Origin: Agrobacterium rosae | Lineage (GTDB): Bacteria; Pseudomonadota; Alphaproteobacteria; Rhizobiales; Rhizobiaceae | DNA: 64,000 bases | Assembly: GCF_002915175.1 (NCBI RefSeq) | Contig: NZ_NXEJ01000008.1 | Location: 186,001 to 250,000, forward strand | Direction: 5' to 3' | Shown: in pieces, positions 35,735 to 45,443 of the stretch | Layout: each line of letters opens with the position of its first letter | Numbering within the stretch: position 1 is the first letter of the stretch | Position numbers and translations under genes: made by a program | Notes under the pieces: generated by a model | Database searches by the model: none | The model's input: the letters and a program-made list of their open reading frames with translations, nothing else | Told to the model about the DNA's origin: nothing

Positions 35735-36622
35735 TCAGCCACGATCTTTCTCAGGCGTGCTGACCAAAACAGCCGCTGCCTTGTTTGCCATGTGCAAAGC
35801 ATCGATCATGGCTTTTCCCAAGGCGATTTCGGAGGCTAGCACGCCGATGAATTCATCTCCGGCACCGTGTGTACTTTCAACCCTTATCTTGATGGCCGGG
35901 ATTACCGTCTCTTCGCCGCTGCGACTTGCATAAGCAACACCGGCACCGCCCGCCGTGACTACGACTTGCGGATAGGATTTCGCTAGAATTTTGGCGGCGG
36001 CAAGAGCCCCATCGAGTGTTTCCACCACAGGGGTCGCGGCCAGCATCTCGGCCTCGATAGCGTTGACGACGAGGATGTCGATGTGATGCTGGATATCCTC
36101 CGAGAGTGCGCGCGCTGGTGCTGCATTGATAAGAACGCGGCCACCGGCTTGCTTCACAGCTTTTGCAGCCGCGACATTGGCGACATCGGAAATTTCATTC
36201 TGGAGCACCAGCACAGTCGTCTTCGACAACAGTTCTCCAGCCGCTGCAATATCGGCATCGCCAAGAGTGAGATTGATGCCGGAGACAATCACTGCACCGT
36301 AATCGCCCTCGTCATCAAAGATGGCCACGCTCATGCCGGTGGATTGGGACGCATCGCGCCGGACGAAGGTGTGATCCACGCCTTTGCGTTCCAGATTGGC
36401 AAGAAGAAAGCGTCCGAAATCGTCATCGGCAACCGCACCGATCATAGAGGTGGCGATACCCGTGCGTGCTGCCGAGACTGCCTGATTGCCGCCCTTGCCA
36501 CCGCTTTTGGGGTGCCATGAGGTACCGGTGACCGTCTCGCCCTTGCGTGGCCGCGATGGCCCCATGACGGCAATATCATAATGCAGACTGCCGAAAACGG
36601 TGACGAGAGGCGAGGATGTCAT
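35735..36622 (-). CDS. PfkB-family carbohydrate kinase (ribokinase-like)
   Basis: This 295-residue sugar kinase has the first PfkB signature in SGGKGGNQAVSAARTG and the second in VESTHGAGDEFIGVL, where the Asp of GAGD is the catalytic base. It has the usual ribokinase fold length. Its ATG overlaps the RpiR-family regulator stop (ATGA), and it ends the operon isomerase / binding protein / ATPase / permease / regulator / kinase. It most likely phosphorylates the sugar brought in by the Rbs-type importer. A second PfkB kinase lies at 42430. Confidence 0.9.
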   Translation of the reverse strand: MTSSPLVTVFGSLHYDIAVMGPSRPRKGETVTGTSWHPKSGGKGGNQAVSAARTGIATSMIGAVADDDFGRFLLANLERKGVDHTFVRRDASQSTGMSVAIFDDEGDYGAVIVSGINLTLGDADIAAAGELLSKTTVLVLQNEISDVANVAAAKAVKQAGGRVLINAAPARALSEDIQHHIDILVVNAIEAEMLAATPVVETLDGALAAAKILAKSYPQVVVTAGGAGVAYASRSGEETVIPAIKIRVESTHGAGDEFIGVLASEIALGKAMIDALHMANKAAAVLVSTPEKDRG

Positions 36623-37494
36623 GAAGGCTTATCTTTCCGTTTGGATTTGACCGCAGACATGGTCCGGTCAAGATTTCGTTCCGCTGATTGATAATCGCGT
36701 TGCGCGACCGCCATGAAGACAGCGTCGAGAATATTCAGTTGTGCAATACGTGCCGCTGCGTTTTCCCCCATAAGGGGAGAGCCTTGAGCCGTGGAACAGA
36801 GGACAACGTCAGCGGCCTGTGCCAAAGCAGACGAGTTGTAGTTGGTGACGGCAATTGTCTGCGCGCCATTGCGTTTGGCGAGCTGAAGCGCCTCGATGAT
36901 GGCCGTCGTATTGCCCGAATGGGAGAAGCCGATAGCGATATCGCCCTCGGACAACAGGGCTGCCGACATCAGCATCATGTGCACATCATCGAACACGCTG
37001 GCGCGCACGCCGATGCGCAGGAATTTGTGCGAGACGTCCCGCGCGATCTGCGCCGAACCGCCAACACCGTAGAAATCCCGATGCTTCGCGCTATGGATGA
37101 GGTCCGCTGCTTTGTCGAAGGCAACCATATCCAAAATGGAAAGTGTTTCCTCCAGGGCATTGATGGAGGTGCGGAAAACCTTCTGAACGATCTCAAGCGA
37201 CGTATCATCCACCGAGAGTTCCTGGTGCATTTCGGCAGTCGGTTGGCGGTTATACTGGCTGACGGCCGTGCGGAAATCGCGGTAGCCGGAAAAGCCAAGC
37301 TTCTTGGTGATCTTAACCACCATGGCTTCGGAAACACCGGCATCGTCTGCAATCTGCTTCAGCGATGTCTCATCGCTGAAGTCACGCAAGGCAAACACGG
37401 TATCGACAACCTTCGCTTCGAGCGGCGTCAGCAAGGGCATCATCATGCGAATGCGCGGGCCGACGGCCTTTGTGTCGAAGCTTTCGGAATTCAT
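36619..37494 (-). CDS. RpiR/MurR-family transcriptional regulator
   Basis: This 291-residue protein has an N-terminal HTH_6 domain (ETSLKQIADDAGVSEAMVVK, approx. residues 38-57) and a C-terminal SIS sugar-phosphate-binding domain (FYGVGGSAQIARDVSHKF, then IGFSHSGNTTAIIEAL). RpiR proteins sense phosphosugars and usually repress sugar operons. It is embedded in the operon, overlapping the permease gene before it and the kinase after it. Three palindromic sites upstream of the operons of this locus are its probable targets. Confidence 0.92.
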   Translation of the reverse strand: MNSESFDTKAVGPRIRMMMPLLTPLEAKVVDTVFALRDFSDETSLKQIADDAGVSEAMVVKITKKLGFSGYRDFRTAVSQYNRQPTAEMHQELSVDDTSLEIVQKVFRTSINALEETLSILDMVAFDKAADLIHSAKHRDFYGVGGSAQIARDVSHKFLRIGVRASVFDDVHMMLMSAALLSEGDIAIGFSHSGNTTAIIEALQLAKRNGAQTIAVTNYNSSALAQAADVVLCSTAQGSPLMGENAAARIAQLNILDAVFMAVAQRDYQSAERNLDRTMSAVKSKRKDKPS

Positions 37495-38468
37495 TCTCTT
37501 CCCCTTGTCGCACGATCAATCATCATGGCAACGAGGATTATAAGGCCAGTGGCGAGCAGTTGATAGAAGGCCTGAACATTCATCAACGTCAAACCATTGC
37601 GCATTGCACCTAAGATGATGGCACCCAAAATTGTGCCAAGAATGCTGCCCTTGCCGCCCATCAAAGATGCGCCACCAATGGCCGCTGCCGCGATGGCATC
37701 GAGTTCCCAAAGGTTACCAAGGATCGGTTCGGCGGCACCAAGCCGACCGATGAGGATGAGCGAGGCCAATGCGGCCAGACCACCGGAAATGACATAGGCC
37801 GTAATCTTGGTGCGGGCGATGGGAACGCCTGCAACATAAGCGGCTTCCTCGTTACCTCCGACCGCCATCAGATATTCACCAATCGGCGTTTTCTTTAGCA
37901 AGACCCACGCGGCAATGGCAACGACCGCTACGATCAGAACAGGTGTCGGAATGCCGAAGAGATTGCCGTTGAACAGCGAGCGGAAGCCGGGAGGAATACC
38001 GAGAACAGGATTACCGCCGGTGTAGATCAGCGCGATGGCGCGGTAGGTGCTGAGCGTTCCCAGTGTGACGATGAAGGGTTGCAGGCCGACGTAGGCAACG
38101 AGCCCGCCATTGATGAAGCCGCAGAGAACGCCAACGCCGAGGCCCGCGAGGATTGCTAGCGGTATTGGCGTGCCTGCGACGAGCAGGCTGGCGGTGACGA
38201 CGGCGGAAATGGCAGCCGTTGGGCCAACCGAGAGATCAATGCCGCCAGAGATGATGACGAGCGTCATGCCAAGCGCAAGGCACGCATTGATACTGGACTG
38301 CTGGAGAATATTGACGAGGTTTCGCTCAGAAATGAAGCCCGGAACCAGTGCGGCAAACACCGCCATGATGACTATGAGACCGATCAGCGTTCCCGCATCG
38401 CGCAAAGAAAACGAGAAGCGGCGGAAGGCCGGAGCGGAGGTGGCGGGCGCATTGGAAGTGATGGTCAT
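37491..38468 (-). CDS. Sugar ABC transporter permease (RbsC-like)
   Basis: This 325-residue membrane subunit of the ribose/galactoside ABC family has about eight to ten hydrophobic helices. Family markers are ALGMTLVIISGGIDLSVGP and AAAIGGASLMGGKGSILGT. I chose the ATG at 38468 (MTITSNAPATSAPAFRRF); the frame remains open to 38564 but that would run into the ATPase gene. It forms the channel with the RbsA-like ATPase just upstream. Confidence 0.92.
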   Translation of the reverse strand: MTITSNAPATSAPAFRRFSFSLRDAGTLIGLIVIMAVFAALVPGFISERNLVNILQQSSINACLALGMTLVIISGGIDLSVGPTAAISAVVTASLLVAGTPIPLAILAGLGVGVLCGFINGGLVAYVGLQPFIVTLGTLSTYRAIALIYTGGNPVLGIPPGFRSLFNGNLFGIPTPVLIVAVVAIAAWVLLKKTPIGEYLMAVGGNEEAAYVAGVPIARTKITAYVISGGLAALASLILIGRLGAAEPILGNLWELDAIAAAAIGGASLMGGKGSILGTILGAIILGAMRNGLTLMNVQAFYQLLATGLIILVAMMIDRATRGRE

Positions 38469-38484
38469 TGGTTGTCCTGTAGGT

Positions 38485-40011
38485 TCACACGGGTCGCGCA
38501 ATGCGCGCGTCATCCGCATCGGCATTCGCCCCTGGAATGGCATGCGCGACAATCGCGCTTTCACTCAGTTGATCACGTTCAATGGTAGCGGCAATCCGCC
38601 CTTCGCGCATGACCAGCACGCGGTCTGACAGGCGGATGACTTCCGGCAGTTCGGAAGACACGACGATGATGGAATGGCCCTCACGGGCGAGGTCTTCGAT
38701 CAGGTGATAGATTTCCGACTTGGCCCCGACGTCGATGCCGCGGGTCGGCTCATCGAACAGCAGGATTTGCGACTTGGCCGCCAGCCAGCGCGCGATAATC
38801 GCCTTTTGCTGGTTACCGCCGCTGAACAGGCGGATCGGGCGATCCAGTTGGAAAGGCCGCAGATTGACGCGCTTCAGCAAATCCTTCGCGGTAGTACGAA
38901 GCTTGGAATTGTTGATCATACCGCCAGACGAAAAGCTGCCGAGGGAGGCCAGCGCCATATTGGTGGCGACGGGACGCAAGGGAATGATGCCTTCCCGCTT
39001 GCGCTCTTCCGGCACCAGTCCGATGCCAGCTGCAATCGCATCACGCGGATTGGCGAAGCTTTGCTCCTTGCCGTCGATGCTGATCGATCCCGCGCTCAAA
39101 CGGTCGACACCCGCCAGCAGGCGCAAAAGCTCCGTGCGGCCAGATCCGACGAGCCCGGCAATGCCGAGAACTTCGCCCTTGTGCAGCGTGAATGAGACGT
39201 CGCGAATTCGCGTGGCCGAGGACAGGTTTTTTGCTTCAAGCTTGACGGTATCGGTGACGAAGGAATTATGCTCTTCCTGCATCAGCTCACGACCGACCAT
39301 CTTGGCGATCACGTCGGTTTCCGAAACCTTGGCAAGATCGACAATGTCCACCAGCTTGCCATCGCGCATGATGCTGGAGCGTTGGCAGATGCGGAACACC
39401 TCATCCATCTTGTGCGATACATAGATAATGGAAACGCCGCTTTGCGACAGGCTGGCGATGACCTCGGCCAGACGGTCGAACTCGCTGGGTGTCAGGCTCG
39501 ATGTCGGCTCGTCCATGGCGATGACCTTCGCCTTGTCGAGAAGTGCGCGGCCGATCTCGACGATCTGGCGCTGCGCGACTTTCAGGGACGAAATGGGAGC
39601 TGAAGGATCAATGCTTTTGTCGATCATCGACAGCGCTTCGGCAGCGCGGGCTTCCTGCTCGCGACGGGATACAAACATGCCACCCATATGTGTCAGCGAA
39701 TGACCGAGAAACATATTCTGGGCGACGCTCAAATGCGGCACCTGCTGAAGTTCTTGATGGATCATCGCGATACCGGCGGCACGGGCATCCATCGGCTTCT
39801 TGAAGGCGACAGCTTCACCATCCACGAAGACGGTACCGGATGTCGGGCGAAACACGCCGGACAGGATGCGCAGAAGTGTGGACTTGCCGGCACCATTTTC
39901 GCCGAGGAGTCCGTGGATTTCGCCGGGAGCCACATCAAACGAAACGTCCGTCAGCGCGTTGACGCCGGGAAAGCTCTTGGAAATCGTCTCGAATCTCAGT
40001 CGTGGCGTCAT
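38485..40011 (-). CDS. Sugar ABC transporter ATP-binding protein (RbsA-like, two domains)
   Basis: This duplicated ATPase of the ribose-type family has 508 residues. Domain 1 has Walker A GENGAGKST near residue 38 and Walker B VIAMDEPTSSLT. Domain 2, from about residue 250, has the degenerate GLVGSGRTELLRLL typical of RbsA/MglA, and ILLFDEPTRGIDVGAKSEI. The ATG at 40011 (MTPRLRFETISKSF) is preceded by GAGGTGG; the longer frame to 40056 lacks support. Confidence 0.94.
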   Translation of the reverse strand: MTPRLRFETISKSFPGVNALTDVSFDVAPGEIHGLLGENGAGKSTLLRILSGVFRPTSGTVFVDGEAVAFKKPMDARAAGIAMIHQELQQVPHLSVAQNMFLGHSLTHMGGMFVSRREQEARAAEALSMIDKSIDPSAPISSLKVAQRQIVEIGRALLDKAKVIAMDEPTSSLTPSEFDRLAEVIASLSQSGVSIIYVSHKMDEVFRICQRSSIMRDGKLVDIVDLAKVSETDVIAKMVGRELMQEEHNSFVTDTVKLEAKNLSSATRIRDVSFTLHKGEVLGIAGLVGSGRTELLRLLAGVDRLSAGSISIDGKEQSFANPRDAIAAGIGLVPEERKREGIIPLRPVATNMALASLGSFSSGGMINNSKLRTTAKDLLKRVNLRPFQLDRPIRLFSGGNQQKAIIARWLAAKSQILLFDEPTRGIDVGAKSEIYHLIEDLAREGHSIIVVSSELPEVIRLSDRVLVMREGRIAATIERDQLSESAIVAHAIPGANADADDARIARPV

Positions 40012-40031
40012 CGTTCCACCTCTTGGCTGAT

Positions 40032-40060
40032 GGAGATGCCGAGGATACGTCGGCACCTCC
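40032..40060 (-). promoter_or_regulatory. Intercistronic stem-loop after the RbsB-like gene
   Basis: An 11-bp stem (GGAGATGCCGA / TCGGCACCTCC, one mismatch) with a 7-base loop, between the binding-protein stop at 40072 and the RbsA-like start at 40011. It fits the pattern seen after the other binding-protein genes in this window. Confidence 0.5.
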
Positions 40061-40071
40061 TTGAGCGTTGG

Positions 40072-41136
40072 TTACTTGGCAGTCTTGGCGTCTTCCATCA
40101 GAACGGCGCGCACATCGACGCCCTCGCCCTGATAGCGGCTGAGGTTATCTCCAGTGATCAGCGCCTGCGGGGTGGCAACCACGCGCGGCAACTTCTGGCC
40201 GGCAACCAGACGCAGTGCAGTTTCGAGCGCGACTTCGCCCGTCAGAACCGGGAAGCTGTCCACGGTGCCGGTGAGTTCGCCAGCCTTGATCGAAGCATAG
40301 GCATCGGAAATGCCATCGGTACCGAACACTGCGACTTTACCAGCAAGACCTGCAGCCTTGACCGCCTCGACAATACCCAGCGCCATGCCGTCATTGTTGG
40401 CGTAAAGGCCAATCAGGTCAGGATGCTGGTTGAGGATGTTGGTGGCAGCGTCATAAGATGTCTGACGATCCCAATTGCCGGGAACGCTGGCAACGACCTG
40501 GAACTTGTCGTTCTGGGTAATCGTGGACTTGAAGCCATCGGTACGCTGCACGGCGGCATAAACACCGGCCTGTCCTTCAACGATCGCCACCTTGCCGCCC
40601 TGTGGGCGGTTCTGGATGAACCACTTGGCAACCCGCACACCATTATCGCGCTGGACATTACCGACATAATGTTCCGCCTGCGGAATGACGGCATCATTGA
40701 CGTTGACGACCGGAATATTGGCGGCCTTGGCCTGCTCGATCACCGGCTGCAAGTTGGCATCCGTCTGCGGCGAAACGAGCAGAACATTATAGCCCTGCGT
40801 GATCATGCCTTCGGCAATCGTCAGCTGGCCCAGTTGGTCGCCTTCGCTCTGAGCTGCCTGATAGGCAACGGGAACGCTGACCTTCTTGCCGAAAGCCTCA
40901 TATCCGAGACCGAGCGAGCGCCAGTATTCATTGGTCAGCGTCTTCGAAACCGCGCCAGCCTTCGTGCCTTCAGGCAATTTCGGGAATGGACCAAGCTTGG
41001 CTTCAAGCTGCGACCAATCCATGCGGTCTTTTTCCGTGTCGGAATTGAGCGGCGCAAGTTCCTGCGCAAAGGCTGCGCTGAACAGGAAGCTGGCGGCAAG
41101 CCCCGCAGCCAGTGTCGTCTTCAAAAAGGTCTTCAT
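40072..41136 (-). CDS. Sugar ABC transporter substrate-binding protein (RbsB-like)
   Basis: This periplasmic sugar-binding protein of the ribose/galactose group has 354 residues. The ATG at 41136 has GGGAGGAAA upstream and begins a Sec signal peptide (MKTFLKTTLAAGLAASFLFS, cleavage probable after FAQ or AFA). The body shows TIAEGMITQGYNVLLVSPQT, AANIPVVNVND and the hinge region LIGLYANNDGMALGIVEAVK. It feeds the RbsA/RbsC-like pair. The actual sugar is unknown. Confidence 0.92.
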   Translation of the reverse strand: MKTFLKTTLAAGLAASFLFSAAFAQELAPLNSDTEKDRMDWSQLEAKLGPFPKLPEGTKAGAVSKTLTNEYWRSLGLGYEAFGKKVSVPVAYQAAQSEGDQLGQLTIAEGMITQGYNVLLVSPQTDANLQPVIEQAKAANIPVVNVNDAVIPQAEHYVGNVQRDNGVRVAKWFIQNRPQGGKVAIVEGQAGVYAAVQRTDGFKSTITQNDKFQVVASVPGNWDRQTSYDAATNILNQHPDLIGLYANNDGMALGIVEAVKAAGLAGKVAVFGTDGISDAYASIKAGELTGTVDSFPVLTGEVALETALRLVAGQKLPRVVATPQALITGDNLSRYQGEGVDVRAVLMEDAKTAK

Positions 41137-41228
41137 CGGTTTCCTCCCGGATGGTGTTGTTTTCGGCACACCTTCGGCGCGCCTTTTGGTGAAAAGGTTG
41201 AGATATTGAGGCTGTTGGCGGTATCGGA

Positions 41229-42209
41229 TCAGCCGAGCATCAGCTCCTGAATGACGGCCTGCGCGGAAACGGCATCCTGACGCTCGACCGCACCAGAAAG
41301 ACGGTTGTCCTGCTCGATACGGTCCACGATTTTCAGCATGCGCTTCACGGTCTGTATGTTCACTTCACATTCGTGAACGGGGTCAAGGCCGGTCATGTCA
41401 GGGAATGTGTCAAAATAGATTGCGCCGTCATAACCATCCTTGCGGATCTGGCGCAGAAGCTCGATCGTCTGCTGCGTGTGAACAGCGCCGACCATCAGAC
41501 CGTCATCACGCTTGGCGTAACCATCATTGAGGTGGACGCCGAGGACGCGGCTGTAACGGGCAATCAGGGCGGCAGCGAAAGCAGGCTGCTCGTCGGCGTA
41601 GAGAACGTGGGCAAAGTCCAGCGTCACGCCAAGATTGGGCATGTCCACATCCTTGATCGCCAGAAGTGTCGTCGCGCAATCGGGCATCAGGCTGTAGGAG
41701 CGCGGCTCGTTCGGCTTGTATTCGATGCTGATGAGACAATCCGGGTCATGCGCACAAACTTCACGGATTCCATCAATCTCGTGTTGCCACAGCGTGTGGT
41801 AATCGGCCTGGAAGGCGTAGTCGAAGCCATCCTGCCCCAGCCACAGCGTCATCAGGTTGGTGCCAGCAGCACGTGCAGCATCGATACCCTTCTTCGTCAG
41901 ATCAATCGCTTCACGCCGAACAGTCGCATCAGGATTGGTGAAAGCACCGATCTTGAAAGCCGGATTGGTATAATAACGCATAGCAAAGCCATTGATCGCG
42001 AGGCCGTGATCGCCGATCTGGCGTGCAAGAAGCGCCGGATCATCGGCCACATGGTCAGGATAATTCAGGTCAAGATCCGTCAAACCCTCAACCTTTGCCG
42101 CACGCTTTGCCATTTGCAGCATGGTCGGCTTGCCGGAAAGGTCAGGCCACTCGGCAGCGGGCTTCGAGGCGAAGGAATTCAGTCGGGTGGCGAATTTCAA
42201 TTGGGTCAC
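41229..42209 (-). CDS. Sugar isomerase/epimerase-type TIM-barrel protein
   Basis: This 326-residue protein resembles the xylose-isomerase-like TIM-barrel family (sugar phosphate isomerases/epimerases). Metal-ligand-type acidic and His residues are visible in SIEYKPNEPR, GVTLDFAHVLYADE, GVHLNDGYAKRDDG and AIYFDTFPD. It begins at GTG 42209. It is the first gene of the Rbs-type operon, with a palindromic operator candidate 34 bases upstream. It likely interconverts the imported sugar before phosphorylation by one of the two PfkB kinases. Confidence 0.85.
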   Translation of the reverse strand: MTQLKFATRLNSFASKPAAEWPDLSGKPTMLQMAKRAAKVEGLTDLDLNYPDHVADDPALLARQIGDHGLAINGFAMRYYTNPAFKIGAFTNPDATVRREAIDLTKKGIDAARAAGTNLMTLWLGQDGFDYAFQADYHTLWQHEIDGIREVCAHDPDCLISIEYKPNEPRSYSLMPDCATTLLAIKDVDMPNLGVTLDFAHVLYADEQPAFAAALIARYSRVLGVHLNDGYAKRDDGLMVGAVHTQQTIELLRQIRKDGYDGAIYFDTFPDMTGLDPVHECEVNIQTVKRMLKIVDRIEQDNRLSGAVERQDAVSAQAVIQELMLG

Positions 42210-42242
42210 TGGTCTTGCTCACTTCGGTCGTTGTTGACGCAA

Positions 42243-42270
42243 CTTCACAAATTAATTTTATTTTGTAAAG
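42243..42270. promoter_or_regulatory. Operator site 1 of the RpiR regulon (upstream of the isomerase/Rbs operon)
   Basis: Imperfect palindrome with arms CTTCACAAA and TTTGTAAAG (one mismatch) separated by 10 bases, 34 bases upstream of the GTG at 42209. Nearly identical arms recur at 48417-48444 and 48587-48614. A regulator encoded in the locus (RpiR family) is the likely binder; this is inferred from recurrence and position. Confidence 0.6.
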
Positions 42271-42429
42271 CTATATATGTTGCGCATCGTATCTTTTCGT
42301 TTGGAACCGCCGTTTTGTGATCTTATCCTTCGCCATCGAGACGCGCGGAAACCAGCCGCCGGAATTCTAGCGGCCATGAATGGTTTGGCATGACAAAGGC
42401 CACGAATTGCGTAGCCAAATTCCGTGGCG

Positions 42430-43350
42430 TCAGCGCGCCATCACAGCCTCAATTTCAGAAAGCATCGGCATTGCAGGGGCCGTTCCGCGCCGCGTAACGG
42501 CAATACCCGCCGTCGCACAACCGAATCGCACGGCCTGCAACGGCCCTGCACCTCGCGAGAGCGCGGATGCAAAACCACCGACGAACGCATCACCGGCCCC
42601 GGTGGTATCTATTGCCGGACCACACGACGTGGCAGGCACATGCACGGACTCCCCCGGCGCATGAAACAACACGCCGCGTGCACCCAGCGTAATGATGGCC
42701 ACGCCGACACCACGGGACAGGAAAACGTCGCCAGCACTTTGCGCATCATCAAGCGTATCGATTGGAAAGCCGACCAGGGTTGCGGCCTCCGTCTCATTGG
42801 GAATGATAAAATCGCAAAGGCGGTACATTTCCGCCGGAAACGCTTCAGCCGGTGCGGGATTGAAAATCGTCGTGACACCGGCGCTGCGAGCAATTTTTAG
42901 CGCATGTAGGGCAGCTTCTACCGGCTGCTCAAGTTGCGTGACGAAGACTGCCGACTGCGCAATGGTTTCCTGTGCCGCCTCCACATCGCTGACATCTATT
43001 GTACCCGCTGCTCCCGCATAAACGATGATGGCATTATCGCCGGTGCTGTCATTCACGTAGATAAAGGCGGCACCTGTCGGCTGGTCATCCATGATTGTCA
43101 GCTTTGTCGTCACGCCAGCCTGCTCATAGGTTTTCAGCGCAAGATCGCCAAAGGTGTCGCGGCCGATCTTGGAAATAAACGAAACCTCGGCACCGGCCCG
43201 TGCTGCCGCAACCGCCTGATTAGACCCCTTGCCACCCGGACCGACGGAAAAGCCACTGCCGGTTATGGTCTCGCCCAGAGCAGGCATGCGCGGTGCAAGA
43301 TAGGCGGTATCGGCAACGAAAATGCCAAGAATGGAAACGCCAGACTTCAT
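42430..43350 (-). CDS. PfkB-family carbohydrate kinase (ribokinase-like), second
   Basis: This 306-residue ribokinase-like protein has FSVGPGGKGSNQAVAAARAG as the first signature and TTGAGDAFVGGFASAL as the second, with the catalytic Asp in GAGD. I chose the ATG at 43350 (MKSGVSILGIFV) because GAGG lies 6 bases upstream. It starts 8 bases after the MalG-like stop and closes the MalKEFG-type operon. Together with the kinase at 35735 the locus has two kinases for its two importers. Confidence 0.91.
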   Translation of the reverse strand: MKSGVSILGIFVADTAYLAPRMPALGETITGSGFSVGPGGKGSNQAVAAARAGAEVSFISKIGRDTFGDLALKTYEQAGVTTKLTIMDDQPTGAAFIYVNDSTGDNAIIVYAGAAGTIDVSDVEAAQETIAQSAVFVTQLEQPVEAALHALKIARSAGVTTIFNPAPAEAFPAEMYRLCDFIIPNETEAATLVGFPIDTLDDAQSAGDVFLSRGVGVAIITLGARGVLFHAPGESVHVPATSCGPAIDTTGAGDAFVGGFASALSRGAGPLQAVRFGCATAGIAVTRRGTAPAMPMLSEIEAVMAR

Positions 43351-43358
43351 GTTAGACC

Positions 43359-44282
43359 TCATTTAACAGCGCCCGCAGTCAGACCCTTCACGATGTAACG
43401 CTCCAGGAAGATGCCGACGAGGACGAGCGGCATAATGGCCGCAGTAGCGATGGCAGCCATGGACCACCAATTGATGCCCTGTGAGCCTGTCTGGCTCGCG
43501 ACCATCACCGGCAGCGTCTTGGCATTGGAACTCGTCAGAAGCGCGGCGAAGAAATATTCGTTCCAGCATAGAATAATTGAGAGAATGAAGGCCGCGACCA
43601 TGCCCGGCAGGGCAATAGGCAGAACGATCCGCATGAACGCACCCCAGATGGAGCAGCCATCCACCAGAGCTGCCTGCTCCAGCTCAACCGGGATCGTGTC
43701 GAATTGATCGCGCATGATCCAGATGACGATGGGCAGAACCATCAGCGTATAGACGAGGATGAGACCGACCAGCGTATCGAGCAGCATCAAGTGCTTGTAG
43801 AGAACCAGAAACGGCATCGCCAACACAACAGGCGGCAGGATGAGTTGCGACAGGAAGAAGAAGGAGATATCCTTATTTCTCATCCAGAGAAATTTGTAGG
43901 AAAAGCGGCTGAGCCCATATGCCGCCAGCGAGCCGATCAGCACGGCCAGGAACGATGCGCCCGCCGAAGCGACGATGCTGTTGAAAAAGCGGCGGATGAA
44001 CTCATCGCGGACGGTCGATTGGGCAAAGATCGTGTCTGGAGACAGACCCAGCGAACGCCAACCTTTCCAGTCCGGCGTAAAATCCACGAAGGGAATAAGA
44101 TGTCCCTGCGTCACGTTCACCGCCGTTTTGAACGAAGTGGTAATCGTCCAGTAAATCGGAAACAGCGAGATGAAGGCCCAGAACACCAGAGCCGCGTAGA
44201 TCAGTAGACTGCTGGTCATAAATTGTGGGCGGCGTGCCCAAAGGCTTGGCCGTTTCGTGGATGGTTCATTTGTGATTGCCAT
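43359..44282 (-). CDS. Sugar ABC transporter permease (MalG-like)
   Basis: This 307-residue permease of the CUT1 sugar family has six helices. The EAA motif (VELEQAALVDGCSIWGAFMR) and the ending ERYIVKGLTAGAVK are characteristic of MalG-type subunits. The ATG at 44282 (MAITNEPSTKRPSLW) has a GAGG site that overlaps the stop of the MalF-like gene. It pairs with the MalF-like protein upstream. Confidence 0.93.
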   Translation of the reverse strand: MAITNEPSTKRPSLWARRPQFMTSSLLIYAALVFWAFISLFPIYWTITTSFKTAVNVTQGHLIPFVDFTPDWKGWRSLGLSPDTIFAQSTVRDEFIRRFFNSIVASAGASFLAVLIGSLAAYGLSRFSYKFLWMRNKDISFFFLSQLILPPVVLAMPFLVLYKHLMLLDTLVGLILVYTLMVLPIVIWIMRDQFDTIPVELEQAALVDGCSIWGAFMRIVLPIALPGMVAAFILSIILCWNEYFFAALLTSSNAKTLPVMVASQTGSQGINWWSMAAIATAAIMPLVLVGIFLERYIVKGLTAGAVK

Positions 44283-44292
44283 GGCGTCGACC

Positions 44293-45402
44293 TCAGTTCT
44301 CACGTTGCATCCATCGGCTCGCCCCTTTTAGGATGAGTGCGACGAAAATGATGATGATGACGAGATAGAATTCCGCGAGCATCGTGCCGTAGCCGACATT
44401 GGAGCGGTCACGATATTCGCGGAAAATGAAGCTCGACACAGTATCCGTCGCGCCGCCCGGCCCGCCTGCCGTGACGTTTATGACGATGTCGGCAAGCTTC
44501 AGCTGAAAAATGATGCGCAAAATGATGACGGTGATGCTGACCGGCAGCATCAGCGGAAAGGTGATTTCCTTGAAACTCTGCCATCCCGAGGCACCATCCA
44601 CCTTCGCCGCCTCCTTGATTTCAGAAGGTAAGGCTTGGAGGCCCGCGAGCAGCAGTATCATCATGAAGGGAATGGACACCCAGGCATCCATGGCGATGAT
44701 CGAGGAACGGGCAAGCCATGGCGTGGAAAAGAACGCAGGATTATCCCAGCCCAGATGACGCGCAAGCGTCGCTGCCGGCCCAAAACGATATTCCATCAGC
44801 GATTTGCCGATCATCCAGCTTACGGCAACGGGGCTGAGCATCAGCGGCAGCAGGAAAGCAACACGGAAGAACTTACGTGCTTTGATTTCGGCGTTCAGCA
44901 GCAATGCCAGTCCGAAGGCAATGGCATACTGGACCAGCACCGACAGAACATAATAGACCATGTTCAGCAGCGCGTTCCAGAAATAGCGATCCGCAAACAG
45001 GGTGCGGAGGTTATCGAGACCATTGAACCGGCGGCCCGCCACCGCACTCAGGTTCCAGTCGGTAAAGGCGATATAGAGGCCGAAGACGGTTGGAAAGACT
45101 ACCATGGCAACGGTAAAAAGAACGGCGGGCAGTACAAAAGCGGCCCGCTGGCCCGCCTCCCCGCGGATCATGACTTGTGCCGCGCACAGCGCCACGGCCC
45201 AGATGACATAGGCGAACAGCAGCGGTCGCCAACTGACGAAACCAAAGGCGGTGATGCCCGCCACATCTGTTATCTGCGCAAGAAGGACGCCAAAGAGCAG
45301 CACCGTCGCGGCCACCAGCAGCAGCTTGCCGCGCCGTGCGGAGCTTGGTGGAACGAGGCTTCGCTTCACGGGGCTGATGGTTTGCGTAATCGTATGCGAC
45401 AT
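44293..45402 (-). CDS. Sugar ABC transporter permease (MalF-like)
   Basis: This CUT1 permease has 369 residues, longer than the minimal 290-300 because of two extra N-terminal helices (LLLVAATVLLFGVLLAQI and a second near residue 60). The conserved EAA loop SEIKEAAKVDGASGWQSFKE and the VTAGGPGGATDTVSSFIF segment are visible. A GAGG site lies 7 bases before the ATG. It follows the binding-protein gene after a stem-loop. Confidence 0.93.
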   Translation of the reverse strand: MSHTITQTISPVKRSLVPPSSARRGKLLLVAATVLLFGVLLAQITDVAGITAFGFVSWRPLLFAYVIWAVALCAAQVMIRGEAGQRAAFVLPAVLFTVAMVVFPTVFGLYIAFTDWNLSAVAGRRFNGLDNLRTLFADRYFWNALLNMVYYVLSVLVQYAIAFGLALLLNAEIKARKFFRVAFLLPLMLSPVAVSWMIGKSLMEYRFGPAATLARHLGWDNPAFFSTPWLARSSIIAMDAWVSIPFMMILLLAGLQALPSEIKEAAKVDGASGWQSFKEITFPLMLPVSITVIILRIIFQLKLADIVINVTAGGPGGATDTVSSFIFREYRDRSNVGYGTMLAEFYLVIIIIFVALILKGASRWMQREN

Positions 45403-45443
45403 GGGCAGACCTCTGGGCTGGTAAGCCTAACGGAAGACTATGG

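Noticed and set aside
39688-41250. A 520-codon open frame on the plus strand opposite the RbsA- and RbsB-like genes
   Set aside because: It is antisense to two clear transporter genes, has no recognisable domain, and arises from the strong third-position GC bias of the real genes.
41373-42320. A 315-codon plus-strand frame opposite the isomerase gene
   Set aside because: Overlaps a convincing TIM-barrel gene throughout and carries the operator region; judged a shadow.
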